Shown: positions 43,864 through 53,123, numbered from the stretch's first letter. The stretch is DNA of 64,000 nt from Stenotrophomonas sp. SAU14A_NAIMI4_8 (GCF_003086695.1 NZ_CP025999.1:794820-858819), one strand, 5' to 3'. A program made the numbers and translations. Notes: generated by a model from the sequence alone, not told the origin.

Positions 43864-46056
43864 ATGACCCGCCAGACCGCCCTGTCGATCGCCCTGTGGA
43901 TGGCCCTGCCGCTGTCCGCCCATGCCGCCGCCGAAGCCGATGCCGCGCCCGATGCGCGCGAATTCGACCGCGTGCAGGTCACCGCCACGCGCACCGAACG
44001 CGCCGTGAGCGATGTGGCTGCCACGGTGGATGTGATCGACCGCGAACAGATGGACCGCCATCTGGTGCAGGACCTCCAGGACCTGATCCGCTACGAGCCG
44101 GGTCTGTCGGCCAGCCGCAGCGCGACCCGCTTTGGTCTGGGCAGCATCCGCATCCGTGGCCTGGACGGCAACCGCGTGCGCATCCAGACCGATGGCATCG
44201 CCATGCCGACCAGCTTCAGCATCGGCTCGTTCTCCAACGCCAACCGCAACTTCACCGATCTGGACACGCTCAAACGCGTGGAGATCGTGCGCGGCCCGGC
44301 CAGTTCGCTGTATGGCTCCGATGCGCTGGGTGGCGTGGTGGCCTTCGTCACCAAGGACCCCACCGACTACCTGAAGGATGGCAAGGACAGCTACGTTGGC
44401 CTGAAGTTCGGCTACGACGGTGAGTGGCAGGGCCTGCTCGGCGGCATCACCACCGCCTTTGGCGGCGACCGCTGGAGCGGCATGGTCAACATCAACCACC
44501 GCCAGGGCCAGGAAACCGACAACCAGGGCGACGTGCGCAGCCGCAACAACACCCGTACCGCGGCCAACCCGCAGGATCGCGACGGTCGCAGCGGCCTGGC
44601 CAAGCTGGTGTTCGCGCCCAGCGCGGACCAGCGCTTCCGCCTGACCGTGGAAGGCAACGAGGACAGCACCGATACCGATGTGCTGTCGCTGATCGACCGC
44701 ACCACGACCACCGGCATGAAAGCGCACGACACCCAGGAACGCACCCGCGTGTCCTTCGCCCATGAAATGGATGCGCTGGACAAGGCCTTCGCCGACAGCC
44801 TGCACTGGCAGGTCTACAGCCAGCACAGCGAAACCACCCAGGTCACCGACGAAGACCGTGCCAACCGCACCCGTCGCCATCGCGAGTTCAACTTCGACCA
44901 GCAGGTGTACGGCCTGCAGGCGCAGTTCAACAAGGCCTTCAGCACCGGCAGCGTGGAACACGCACTGACCTATGGCTTCGAAGGCGCGCGCACCGAGATC
45001 CGGCAGAAGCGCGATGGCTATCAGGTGCTGGCCAACGGCCAGGTGACCAGCACGCTGCTGCCCGATGTGTTCCCGGTGCGCGATTTCCCGATCAGCAAGA
45101 CCACCGAACTGGGCCTGTATGCACAGGATGAGATGCGCATGGCCGGCGGCAAGCTGTCGCTTGTGCCGGGCGTACGCGTGGACCGTTACGAGCTGAAGCC
45201 GGACGTGGATTCGATCTTCGCCCAGGATAATCCCGGCGTTGCCGTCACCAAGCTGGAAAAGACCAGCGTCTCGCCCAAGCTGGGCATGGTCTATCGCTTC
45301 ACCGATGCGTGGTCGCTGTTTGCCGGCTACTCGCGCGGCTTCCGCTCGCCGCCCTACAACGACGTCAACCTGGGCTTCACCAACTTCGCCTTCGGCTACA
45401 CCGCCATTCCCAACCCGGATCTGAAGCCGGAAACCAGCGATGGCGTGGAACTGGGCCTGCGCTTCCTGTCGCCGGCGGCGTACGTCAGCCTGAGCGGCTA
45501 CTACAACGACTACAAGGATTTCATCGAGTCGCAGTCGCTGGTGGGCACCAACGCGCAGGGCCTGATGGTGTTCCAGTCGCGCAACATCGCCGATGCGCGC
45601 ATCTACGGCGCCGAGCTGAAGGCCGGCGTGGATTTCGGCCAGATCAGCCCCGCGCTGCAGGGCTGGGCGCTGCGCAGCGCAGTGGCCTGGTCGCGCGGTG
45701 ACAACAAGACCGAAGACACCCCGCTGGATTCGGTGGACCCGATGCGCGGCACGGTCGGCCTGATGTACGACACCGATACCTGGGGCGTCGAGCTGGCCGG
45801 CACCTTCGTCAAGCGCAAGGACCGGGTCGCCTCGGCCACGGTCTACCGCCCGGCCGGCTACGGCGTGGCCGACCTGATGGCGCACTGGAACTTCGCCCCC
45901 GGCGCCACCTTCAACGTGGGCGTGTTCAACCTGGGTGACAAGCGCTACATCGACTGGTCCAACGTTGGCTCGACCCTGTCGGCCAGCAGCAGCGTGCTGG
46001 ACCGCTATACCAGCCCCGGCCGCACGCTGTCGGCCAGCCTTGCCGTTTCCTGGTGA
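43864..46056 (+). CDS. TonB-dependent heme/hemoglobin receptor
   Basis: 730 residues from MTRQTALSIALWMALPLSAHA, a signal peptide. The plug domain (about 35-150) includes a TonB-box-like FDRVQVTATRTER, RGLDGNRVRIQTDG and VEIVRGPASSLYGSDALGGVV. The 22-strand barrel follows and ends in SLAVSW with a terminal aromatic residue. Heme-receptor FRAP/NPNL-type boxes are visible as GFRSPPYNDVN and IPNPDLKPETSDG. It would bring heme, free or from hemoglobin, across the outer membrane with energy from TonB. It is preceded by hemP and a Fur box, and its stop overlaps or abuts the next gene. Confidence 0.95.
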   Translation: MTRQTALSIALWMALPLSAHAAAEADAAPDAREFDRVQVTATRTERAVSDVAATVDVIDREQMDRHLVQDLQDLIRYEPGLSASRSATRFGLGSIRIRGLDGNRVRIQTDGIAMPTSFSIGSFSNANRNFTDLDTLKRVEIVRGPASSLYGSDALGGVVAFVTKDPTDYLKDGKDSYVGLKFGYDGEWQGLLGGITTAFGGDRWSGMVNINHRQGQETDNQGDVRSRNNTRTAANPQDRDGRSGLAKLVFAPSADQRFRLTVEGNEDSTDTDVLSLIDRTTTTGMKAHDTQERTRVSFAHEMDALDKAFADSLHWQVYSQHSETTQVTDEDRANRTRRHREFNFDQQVYGLQAQFNKAFSTGSVEHALTYGFEGARTEIRQKRDGYQVLANGQVTSTLLPDVFPVRDFPISKTTELGLYAQDEMRMAGGKLSLVPGVRVDRYELKPDVDSIFAQDNPGVAVTKLEKTSVSPKLGMVYRFTDAWSLFAGYSRGFRSPPYNDVNLGFTNFAFGYTAIPNPDLKPETSDGVELGLRFLSPAAYVSLSGYYNDYKDFIESQSLVGTNAQGLMVFQSRNIADARIYGAELKAGVDFGQISPALQGWALRSAVAWSRGDNKTEDTPLDSVDPMRGTVGLMYDTDTWGVELAGTFVKRKDRVASATVYRPAGYGVADLMAHWNFAPGATFNVGVFNLGDKRYIDWSNVGSTLSASSSVLDRYTSPGRTLSASLAVSW

Positions 46057-46061
46057 ATCCC

Positions 46062-46664
46062 ATGAGCCGAGCCCTGTCTGCACGTCGTCTGTCGTCGTCC
46101 CTGCCGCGGGTGCCGCTGCAGGTCTGGCCCACGCCGGCGCAGCTGGCCGCGCTCGGCACCGTGCTGTGCCTGTACCACGCCGATGGCAGCGAGATCGGCG
46201 GCTGGCGCCAGGCGGTTTCGGTGCACGCCTGCCAGGGCGTGGACAGCGAAGGCCTGCGCGAAAGCCTGTGTTTCCTCGATGCCCGCGGCCGCTGCGTGTG
46301 GCGCCTGTACCTGCTGCCGGACAGTGATTTCCTGGCCTGGGACCGGCTGGTAGCCGCGTTGCCGTCGGCGCCGCCGCGCGATGCCGATGGCAGCGTGGGC
46401 GAACGGCTGTGGCGGCGCCTGGCCGGCCACCTGGGCGGGCAGCGCTGGCGCCTGTGCGCACTGCGCCTGCATGCGGCCGAAGAGGGCCGTACGCTGGCCG
46501 CCAGCCTGTCCACGCTGTCCTCGCTGGGGGCGGCCACCGCGCGCCGCATCGCCCGCCTGGAAGGTGCAGAGGGCGAACTGGCCATCGATGACTGCTGCTG
46601 TGCCGACGCTGCGCGCCGCCCGGCCCCGCGCGCGCCGGACGATCTGCCGCTGGTGCGCCTGTAA
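46062..46664 (+). CDS. HmuS/HemS-like single-domain hemin utilisation protein
   Basis: About 200 residues, starting at ATG 46062; a GTG at 46053 that overlaps the receptor stop (GTGA) is the alternative. The segment SLCFLDARGRCVWRLYLLPDSDFLAWDRLVAAL matches the 'FFD..G.AVHKVYL...D..A...LV' motif of one half of HemS/HmuS/ChuS proteins, which bind or degrade cytoplasmic heme. Full-length homologues have two such halves (about 340 residues); only one is present here. A CCC near residue 185 is unusual. It is inside the heme operon, which supports the role. Confidence 0.68.
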   Translation: MSRALSARRLSSSLPRVPLQVWPTPAQLAALGTVLCLYHADGSEIGGWRQAVSVHACQGVDSEGLRESLCFLDARGRCVWRLYLLPDSDFLAWDRLVAALPSAPPRDADGSVGERLWRRLAGHLGGQRWRLCALRLHAAEEGRTLAASLSTLSSLGAATARRIARLEGAEGELAIDDCCCADAARRPAPRAPDDLPLVRL

Positions 46665-46748
46665 GCGCGCGCCCGCTGCAACGCTCCTGATGGAACGACT
46701 ACCGGCCACGGATGGCCTTTCCATGAACCGTAGAGCCAAGGACATTCG

Positions 46749-47678
46749 ATGAAGTTGCAGACAGCCAGTGCGATGCTGCTGCTCGCCGCCACCGGCGCAG
46801 CCCACGCCCAGCCCTCCGACATCGCCCGCGACCACGCCAGCATCCTGGCCATGCAGGGCGAATACACCGTGGATTTCGCCTTCGACGAAACCGTACTGCT
46901 GAAGCCGGGCTACGAACGCGCGCCGGCCATGCGCAGCGGCGGCAACGAAATGGTGGTGGTGGTGGAAGACAGCCCGAAGCGTGTGGTGCTGCAGCACCTG
47001 CTGCTGGATGAAAAAAGCGGCCATGTGACCAAGCACTGGCGGCAGGACTGGGTGTACGAGGCGCCGAACCGTTTCGAATTCAGCGCCGAGCAGACCTGGC
47101 AGGTGCGTGCCATCCCGGCAGCGCAGAACCAGGGTGCCTGGACCCAGTGCGTGTACGAAGTGAGTGATGCCCCGCGCTACTGCGGCACCGGGCGCTGGAG
47201 CTATGACAACAACGTGGCGACCTGGACCAGCGATCTGAGCTGGCGCCCGTTGCCGCGCCGTGAGTACACCAAGCGCAGCGACTACAACGCGCTGGCGGTG
47301 ATCAACCGCCACACGCTGACCCCGAACGGCTGGACCCACGAGCAGTTCAACACCAAGGTGCAGCGCAACGCCGATGGCAGCCAGGTGGAAATCGCCCGCG
47401 AGTTCGGCTTCAACGACTACATCAAGACCACCGATGTCGATTTCACCCCGGCCCGCGATTACTGGAAGGCCACCGCCGGTTACTGGGGCAAGGTGCGCCA
47501 GCGCTGGGACGGCTTCCTTGGCCAGGCCCCGGGCGTGCACCTGAAGACCAAGCTGGATGGCATGGCGATGATCATTCCGCTGTTCACCCAGGCCCAGGAC
47601 ATCCAGGACGGGAAGAAGGTGAAGGACGCGCAGATCGACGAGGTCTTCGCCAAGTACGTGGAAAAGGCGCCTCTGTAG
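46749..47678 (+). CDS. DUF6607-type secreted protein of the heme locus
   Basis: 309 residues with a signal peptide (MKLQTASAMLLLAATGAAHA). The body is Trp/Tyr-rich and looks like one folded envelope domain (HWRQDWVYEAPNRFEFS, CGTGRWSYDNNVATW, RREYTKRSDYNALAVINRHTLTPNGWTHEQ). Its pattern is that of a conserved family next to iron-uptake genes (DUF6607), without known activity. It follows the heme genes on the same strand by 84 bases and is probably part of the iron-controlled unit. Its TAG stop is supplied by a GTAG repeat at 47675. Confidence 0.75.
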   Translation: MKLQTASAMLLLAATGAAHAQPSDIARDHASILAMQGEYTVDFAFDETVLLKPGYERAPAMRSGGNEMVVVVEDSPKRVVLQHLLLDEKSGHVTKHWRQDWVYEAPNRFEFSAEQTWQVRAIPAAQNQGAWTQCVYEVSDAPRYCGTGRWSYDNNVATWTSDLSWRPLPRREYTKRSDYNALAVINRHTLTPNGWTHEQFNTKVQRNADGSQVEIAREFGFNDYIKTTDVDFTPARDYWKATAGYWGKVRQRWDGFLGQAPGVHLKTKLDGMAMIIPLFTQAQDIQDGKKVKDAQIDEVFAKYVEKAPL

Positions 47679-47905
47679 CGTCGAGCCCTGCTCGACTGCG
47701 TCTCTCCGGCAGCGCATCCACGCGTGGCGTGGATCTACCGGGGCACCGCATCCACGCATGGCGTGGATCTACCTTCGCTTTGGTGGGTGCCGGGCTTGCC
47801 CGGCATCGCATCCACGCGTGGCGTGGATCTACCGGGGTTCCGTATCCACGCATGGCGTGGATCCATCGGGCCGCCTGCAGTAGATCCACGCCATGCGTGG
47901 ATGCG
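47675..47905. repeat. Cluster of GTAG-type and ATCCACGC repeats
   Basis: The cluster begins with GTAGCGTCGAGC over the stop of the preceding gene. It continues with four inverted ATCCACGC(A/G)TGGCGTGGATC copies and one GTAGATCCACGCCATGCGTGGATG. A GGTGCCGGGCTTGCCCGGCA hairpin lies near 47791. All spacers are short; no gene is present. Confidence 0.88.
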
Positions 47906-47906
47906 C

Positions 47907-48251
47907 TTATTCCTTGAACATCAGAAACGCGGCGATCACGATCAGCCCGAACGCGGCCCAGTGGTTCCACTTCAGCGGCTGGTCCAGGTAGAACGCGGAA
48001 AACACCGCGAACACCAGCAGGGTGATCACTTCCTGCATGCCCTTCAGCTGCGGCGCCGAATACACCGCGCTGCCGAGCCGGTTGCCCGGCACCTGCAGGC
48101 AGTATTCGAAGAAGGCGATGCCCCAGCTGACCATGATGACCAGCATCAGCGGCGCGCTCTTGTACTTCAGGTGCCCGTACCAGGCAAAGGTCATGAACAC
48201 GTTGCTGGCCACCAGCAACAGCACCGGGTACAGGTAAGCAGTGAACGGCAT
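47907..48251 (-). CDS. DUF486 small membrane protein (DMT type)
   Basis: 114 residues from MPFTAYLYPVLLLVASNVFMTFAWYGHLKYK, with four hydrophobic helices. The sequence is typical of DUF486, a small-multidrug-resistance-like branch: APLMLVIMVSWGIAFFEYCLQVPGNRLG and a final FLMFKE. The transported substrate, if any, is unknown. It is separated from ybbP by 78 bases. Confidence 0.9.
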   Translation of the reverse strand: MPFTAYLYPVLLLVASNVFMTFAWYGHLKYKSAPLMLVIMVSWGIAFFEYCLQVPGNRLGSAVYSAPQLKGMQEVITLLVFAVFSAFYLDQPLKWNHWAAFGLIVIAAFLMFKE

Positions 48252-48329
48252 CGGCGTACGCCCTGGGGGAAAGGCGGCAAGCATACGCAGCGCGGCGTGG
48301 ACTGCACATCCACGCCGCGCTGTCCGTAC

Positions 48330-50840
48330 TCAGGCCTCGCGCAGGGCCAGCGCCGGCGGGGTGTGCAGGATCCGACGGGTACCCCACCAGCCGGCCAGCA
48401 GGCTCAGGCCGATGCCCAGCACGCCGCCCAGCAGCAGGCCCGGCCAGGGCGGCAGCAGCGGCAGTTCGAACACCTTCTGCGAGACCAGCAGGCCGATCGC
48501 CGCCGCTGCACCCACGGCCAGCGTGGCGGCCAGGGTGCCCAGCGCACCGAATTCCACCAGCACCGCGCCGCGCAGCTGGCGGCGGGTGGCGCCCAGCGTG
48601 CGCAGCACCGCGCTGTCGTAGCGGCGCTCGCCGGCGGTGGCCTGCAGCGCCGCCAGCAGCACCAGCACGCCGGCCAGCAGGCTGAACACCATCACCAGCT
48701 GCACCGCCTGCGCGACCCGGTTCATCACATCGCGCACCTGCGAAATCACCGCGTCCACATCCAGCAGGGACAGGTTGGGCTGCGCCCGCACCAGCTCACC
48801 CAGACCCGCGGCCTGGCCGGCGGGCAGATGGAAGGCCGACAGCAGGTTGTGCGGGGTATCGCCCACCGCGTTGGGGTTCAGCAGCACGAAGAAGTTCGGC
48901 CGGAAGGTGTTCCAGTCGGCCTTGCGGATACTGGTAACGGTGAACTCGCGCTGCTGCTCGCCGACGGCAATGGTGATGCGATCGCCCAGGTGCGCGCCGT
49001 AGCGCCGCGCCCAGCCGGTTTCCACCGACGCTTCCGCAGCGCTGCTGCCGGCCTGCCAGAAGCGGCCTTCCAGCAGCGCATTGGCCGGTGGGAAGGTGCT
49101 GCGCCAACTGAAGTTCAGCGGGCGGTTCTCGTCGTCGTCCTCGCGCGGGCCATTGTTCGCCCCGTTGCCTTCGGCAGCGGCCTGGTCCACGCGCAGCGGC
49201 GGCTTGCCGTTGATCGCGATCAGGCGGCCGGTGGCCATCGGTTCGATGCTGGCATCGTCCGCGCCCAGGCCTCGCAGGGTGGCCAGCACGCTGTCGCGCT
49301 GTTCGGGCTGGATGTTGATCAGGAAGTAATTCGGGGTATCGGCCGGCAGGCGCTCGCGCCACTGCTGCAGCAGGCCCGGTCCGGTCACTGCCAGCAACAG
49401 CAGCGCGCACAGCGACAGCGACAGGCCTACCAGCTGCATTACCGCCAGCAGGCGGCGCCGGGTCAGTGCGGCCAGGCCCAGCCGCCAGTTGCCATGCAGG
49501 CGGTGCTGCAGGCCGCGCAGCACCTGCAGCAGCACAAAGCCGAGCACGCCGGCGGCCAGCGCCAGCGCGGCCAGCCCACCCAGCACCCACAGCGCCAGTT
49601 TCAGATCGCCGGTTACCTGCACCGCCAACAGCAGGCTGGCGCCCAGCGCGGCCACATAGGCCAGCAGCGAGGCCGGTGGCAGTGCGGCGAACGAACGGTT
49701 CAGCACCCGCATCGGCGGCACCCCACGCAGGCGCAGCAGCGGCGGCAGGCCGAAGCCGAACAGCAGCAACAGGCCGATGCCGGCGCCGGTCAGTGCCGGG
49801 GTGGCTTCAGGCAGCGGCAGGCGCTGCGGCACCAGACTGCCCAGCACCTGTACCAGGCCTTCCTGCGCGGCCATGCCCAGCGCGATGCCCACGGCACAGG
49901 CCGGCACCGCCAGCATCAGCAACTGCAGGGCCAGGCCCAGCAGGATGTCGCGCTGGCGCGCGCCCAGGCAGCGCAGCACGGCCACCTGGTCGATGCGGCG
50001 CAGGGCGAAGCGGTTGGCGGCCAGGGCGGTGGCCACGCCGGCCAGCAGCACCGCCAGCAGCGCGCTCAGGCCCAGGAAACGGCCCGCCAGATCGAAGGCC
50101 TGGCGCACCCCGCGCTGGGTGTCATCCACGCTCAGCACGCGCATGCCCTTGGTCTGGGGCAGCAGCCACTGCCGGAACGCGGCAATCTGCGCCGGTTCGC
50201 CGGCGAACATCAAGCGGTAGTTGATGCGGCTGCCGGGGCCGAGCAGGCCGGTGCCGTCCACGTCGGCGCGGTTCACCAGCAGGGTAGGGGACAGCGTCAG
50301 CAGGTCGCCGCCGGTATCCGGCTCGGCTTCGATGATGCCGGCAATGCGCAGCGTGCCCGCGCCGAATTCCAGATCGTCGCCGGCCTTCAGGCCCAGCGCC
50401 TGCAGCAGCCGCGGGTCGGCGTAGGCCTGGCCCTTGGGCGGCATGCCGGCGCGCTCGATCAGCGCCCCGCCCGGGGTGGCACGCACGCGCAGGCTGCCGC
50501 GCAGCGGGTAGCCCGCTTCCACCGCCTTGATGCTGGCCATCTGGCTGGCATCGCCCTGGAACAGTACGCTGCCGAAGCCGGCAATGCGGGTATGGGCCAG
50601 GCCGCGCCGCTGCGCTTCCTCGGCAAAGGCGGCCGGCGGTTCGTTGCGGCTGCCCACGCCCAGGTCGCCGCCCAGCATTTCGGCGGCACTGCCGGTCAGG
50701 GCCAGGTTCACCCGGTTCACCAGGGTGCCCACGGCGGTCATCACCGCCACGCCCAGCACCAGCGCGGCGAACACGGTCAGCAGGTCGCCGGCCAGCGCTT
50801 CGCGGCGCAGCGCACGCCAGGCATGGCGCAGCAGGTTCAT
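48330..50840 (-). CDS. ybbP: ABC transporter permease YbbP (FtsX family)
   Basis: 836 residues. There is an N-terminal helix (about 20-45), a large periplasmic domain, a central group of helices and C-terminal helices (FtsX fold, ten spans expected). Segments such as RRLLAVMQLVGLSLSLCALLLL and VLRTLGATRRQLRGAVLVEFGALG, with the coupling-helix LGATRRQ, are typical of MacB/FtsX-type permeases. It works with the YbbA ATPase, whose gene overlaps it by four bases. The YbbAP family is mechanotransmissive rather than a classical importer or exporter. The C-terminus is ALREA. Confidence 0.92.
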   Translation of the reverse strand: MNLLRHAWRALRREALAGDLLTVFAALVLGVAVMTAVGTLVNRVNLALTGSAAEMLGGDLGVGSRNEPPAAFAEEAQRRGLAHTRIAGFGSVLFQGDASQMASIKAVEAGYPLRGSLRVRATPGGALIERAGMPPKGQAYADPRLLQALGLKAGDDLEFGAGTLRIAGIIEAEPDTGGDLLTLSPTLLVNRADVDGTGLLGPGSRINYRLMFAGEPAQIAAFRQWLLPQTKGMRVLSVDDTQRGVRQAFDLAGRFLGLSALLAVLLAGVATALAANRFALRRIDQVAVLRCLGARQRDILLGLALQLLMLAVPACAVGIALGMAAQEGLVQVLGSLVPQRLPLPEATPALTGAGIGLLLLFGFGLPPLLRLRGVPPMRVLNRSFAALPPASLLAYVAALGASLLLAVQVTGDLKLALWVLGGLAALALAAGVLGFVLLQVLRGLQHRLHGNWRLGLAALTRRRLLAVMQLVGLSLSLCALLLLAVTGPGLLQQWRERLPADTPNYFLINIQPEQRDSVLATLRGLGADDASIEPMATGRLIAINGKPPLRVDQAAAEGNGANNGPREDDDENRPLNFSWRSTFPPANALLEGRFWQAGSSAAEASVETGWARRYGAHLGDRITIAVGEQQREFTVTSIRKADWNTFRPNFFVLLNPNAVGDTPHNLLSAFHLPAGQAAGLGELVRAQPNLSLLDVDAVISQVRDVMNRVAQAVQLVMVFSLLAGVLVLLAALQATAGERRYDSAVLRTLGATRRQLRGAVLVEFGALGTLAATLAVGAAAAIGLLVSQKVFELPLLPPWPGLLLGGVLGIGLSLLAGWWGTRRILHTPPALALREA

Positions 50841-51586
50841 GCGTGCGCCTCGTGGGCGACGTCCTGCAGGCGGCCGTTGTCGATGCGATGGATGTGCTGG
50901 CAGCGTTGCGCCAGGCGCAGATCATGGGTGACCAGCACCAGGGTGGTGCCACTGCTGGCATTGAGTTCGAACAGCAGGTCGCTGATGTGCTGGCCGGTAG
51001 CCTGGTCCAGCGAGCCGGTGGGCTCATCGGCGAACAGGATGCGCGGGCGGCTGACGAAGGCGCGGGCCAGGGCCACGCGCTGCTGCTCGCCACCGGACAA
51101 CTGGCGCGGGTAGTGGCGGGCACGATGGGCCAGGCCCACCGCCTCCAGCACCTGCTGCACGCGGGCCGGGTCTTCGCGGCCGGCCAGTTCCAGCGGCAGG
51201 GCCACGTTCTCGGCGGCGGTCAGCGCCGGCAGCAGGTGGAAGCTCTGGAACACGAAGCCGACTTCGCGCGCGCGCAGTTGTGCCCGCGCTTCTTCGTCCA
51301 GCGCGCCCAGCTCCTGCCCGGCCAGGGCGATGCGGCCGTGGCTGGGCAGGTCCAGCCCGGCCAGCAGGCCCAGCAGGGTGGTCTTGCCGGAACCGGAGGC
51401 GCCGACAATGGCCACGCTGGTGCCTTCATGGACGGTCAGGGTGATGTTGTCCAGTATGTGGACTTCACCCTCCGGGCCCTGCACGGTTTTGCCGACCTGG
51501 TCGACGGCGATGGCGACGGGCGCGCTGCGGGGGGACAGGCTGTCGATGAGGAGACTCCAATGCGCGTTACAGGATGGAGCCGGCAA
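50837..51586 (-). CDS. ybbA: ABC transporter ATPase YbbA, start uncertain
   Basis: Up to 249 residues. Complete ABC motifs are present: Walker A GASGSGKTTLLG, Q-loop FVFQSFHLLPALTA, signature LSGGEQQRVALARA, Walker B ILFADEPTGSLD and H-loop VTHD. It pairs with YbbP in a tesA-ybbA-ybbP arrangement known from E. coli. There is no ATG or GTG before the conserved domain; the only standard start is a TTG at 51586, which places its first 27 bases over the divergent tesA start. The CTG near 51536 or a rare ATC start near 51545 are alternatives. Confidence 0.88.
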   Translation of the reverse strand: MPAPSCNAHWSLLIDSLSPRSAPVAIAVDQVGKTVQGPEGEVHILDNITLTVHEGTSVAIVGASGSGKTTLLGLLAGLDLPSHGRIALAGQELGALDEEARAQLRAREVGFVFQSFHLLPALTAAENVALPLELAGREDPARVQQVLEAVGLAHRARHYPRQLSGGEQQRVALARAFVSRPRILFADEPTGSLDQATGQHISDLLFELNASSGTTLVLVTHDLRLAQRCQHIHRIDNGRLQDVAHEAHA

Positions 51587-52204
51587 GCCGGCACGATGAT
51601 GGTGCTGCTGCTAGGGTTGCTGCTGGCGCCCCTGCTGGCCTGTGCCAAAGGTCCGGGCGGCACCGTGCTGGTGCTGGGCGACAGTCTCAGTGCTGCCCAC
51701 AATATCCCGGCCGATGCCGGCTGGGTCAGCCTGCTGGACAAGCGGGTCAGGCAGCAGTCGAAAACCCCGCCGCGCATCGTCAATGCCAGCATGAGCGGGG
51801 AAACCACCGCCGGCGCGCTGACCCGCCTGCCCGGCCTGCTGGCGCGGGAAACGCCCAGCGTGGTGGTGATCGCCCTGGGCGGCAACGATGCCCTGCGCGG
51901 GCTGACCCCGCTGCAGGTGCGCGGCAACCTGGAAAAGATGGTGCAGGCCAGCCAGAAGGCCGGGGCCAAGGTGCTGCTGCTGGGCATCGACGTACCGCCC
52001 AACTACGGCCCGGGCTACCGCCAGCGTCTGGCCGCGGTCTACCGGGGCCTGGCCGACCAGTACAAGGTGCCGCTGCTGCCGTTCCTGCTGGAAGGCGTGG
52101 CCCTGCAGCCGGGGCTGATGCAGGCCGACGGCCTGCACCCCACCGCCCAGGCGCAGCCGAAGGTGCTGGACAACGTGTGGCCGCTGCTCAAACCCCTGCT
52201 ATGA
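51560..52204 (+). CDS. tesA: Arylesterase / thioesterase I (SGNH hydrolase)
   Basis: 214 residues from MRVTGWSRQAGTMMVLLLGLLL, with GAGGAG six bases upstream. A signal peptide ends near LLACA, possibly with a lipid-type Cys. SGNH blocks are VLVLGDSLSAAH (Ser), NASMSGETT (Gly), ALGGNDALRG (Asn) and DGLHPTAQ (Asp/His). TesA hydrolyses acyl-CoA, lysophospholipids and aryl esters in the periplasm. It diverges from ybbA with overlapping 5' ends, as in E. coli. Confidence 0.95.
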   Translation: MRVTGWSRQAGTMMVLLLGLLLAPLLACAKGPGGTVLVLGDSLSAAHNIPADAGWVSLLDKRVRQQSKTPPRIVNASMSGETTAGALTRLPGLLARETPSVVVIALGGNDALRGLTPLQVRGNLEKMVQASQKAGAKVLLLGIDVPPNYGPGYRQRLAAVYRGLADQYKVPLLPFLLEGVALQPGLMQADGLHPTAQAQPKVLDNVWPLLKPLL

Positions 52205-52291
52205 ACCGTTTCCGCGCGTCTTGACGGAACTTCACATCGCGTCCACCGTCGATGGGGCATGTTTCACAAAGCTGAAGACAGAGGGAATCAC

Positions 52292-53005
52292 ATGCGTCAG
52301 ACGAAGGAGACTTCCGGCTTGGTGCTGGTGGTCGAGGACAACCGCAACATCTCCGAGATGATCGGCGAGTACCTGGAAGGCCGTGGCTTCGAGGTGGATT
52401 ACGCGCAGGATGGCCTGGACGGCTACCGTCTGGCAGCCGAGAACAGCTACGACGTGGTCGTGCTGGACCTGATGCTGCCGCGCCTGGACGGCATCGAGGT
52501 ATGCCGCCGCCTGCGCAACGATGCACGCAAGTCGACGCCGGTGCTGATGCTGACCGCGCGCGACACCCTGGACGACAAGCTGACCGGCCTGGGCTTTGGT
52601 GCAGACGATTACCTGACCAAGCCGTTCGCCATCCAGGAACTGGAAGCCCGGTTGCGCGCGCTGATCCGCCGCGAGCGCCGCCAGGTGGGTTCGGAAGTGC
52701 TGAAGGTGGCCGACCTGGTGCTCGACCCGGTCAGCATGCGCGCCACCCGCGCCGGTACCGAACTGCAGCTTTCGCCGATCGGTCTTCGCCTGCTGACCAT
52801 CCTGATGCGCGAATCGCCGCGCGTGGTCACCCGCCAGGAAATCGAGCGTGAGATCTGGGGCAATGGGCTGCCCGATTCGGACACCCTGCGCAGCCACCTG
52901 TACAACCTGCGCAAGATCATCGACAAGCCGTTCGACCGCCCGCTGCTGCACACCGTGCAGAGCGCCGGTTACCGCATCGCCGATATCGCCCAGCCGATGG
53001 CCTGA
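52292..53005 (+). CDS. OmpR-family response regulator
   Basis: 237 residues from MRQTKETSGLVLVVEDNRNIS. The receiver (about 10-125) has the Asp in VVVLDLMLPRLDG (near 59) and KPFAIQELEARL. The winged-helix DNA-binding domain (about 140-235) shows LSPIGLRLLTILMRE and LRSHLYNLRKIIDKPFDRPLLHTVQSAGYRI. It is the likely partner of the kinase that begins 150 bases downstream. It starts after a Shine-Dalgarno GAGGGA. Signal and regulon are unknown. Confidence 0.94.
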   Translation: MRQTKETSGLVLVVEDNRNISEMIGEYLEGRGFEVDYAQDGLDGYRLAAENSYDVVVLDLMLPRLDGIEVCRRLRNDARKSTPVLMLTARDTLDDKLTGLGFGADDYLTKPFAIQELEARLRALIRRERRQVGSEVLKVADLVLDPVSMRATRAGTELQLSPIGLRLLTILMRESPRVVTRQEIEREIWGNGLPDSDTLRSHLYNLRKIIDKPFDRPLLHTVQSAGYRIADIAQPMA

Positions 53006-53123
53006 TCGGTGCTGGCGCAGGCACAGACCCGCCCCGGCCCTGGCCGGGGCCCGGGGCAGCGGGCGGGTAGCCTGTTTCCAGTGTGGTCACCGTCCGTGCA
53101 CGACCGTGGCACGTGGCGCTGCC

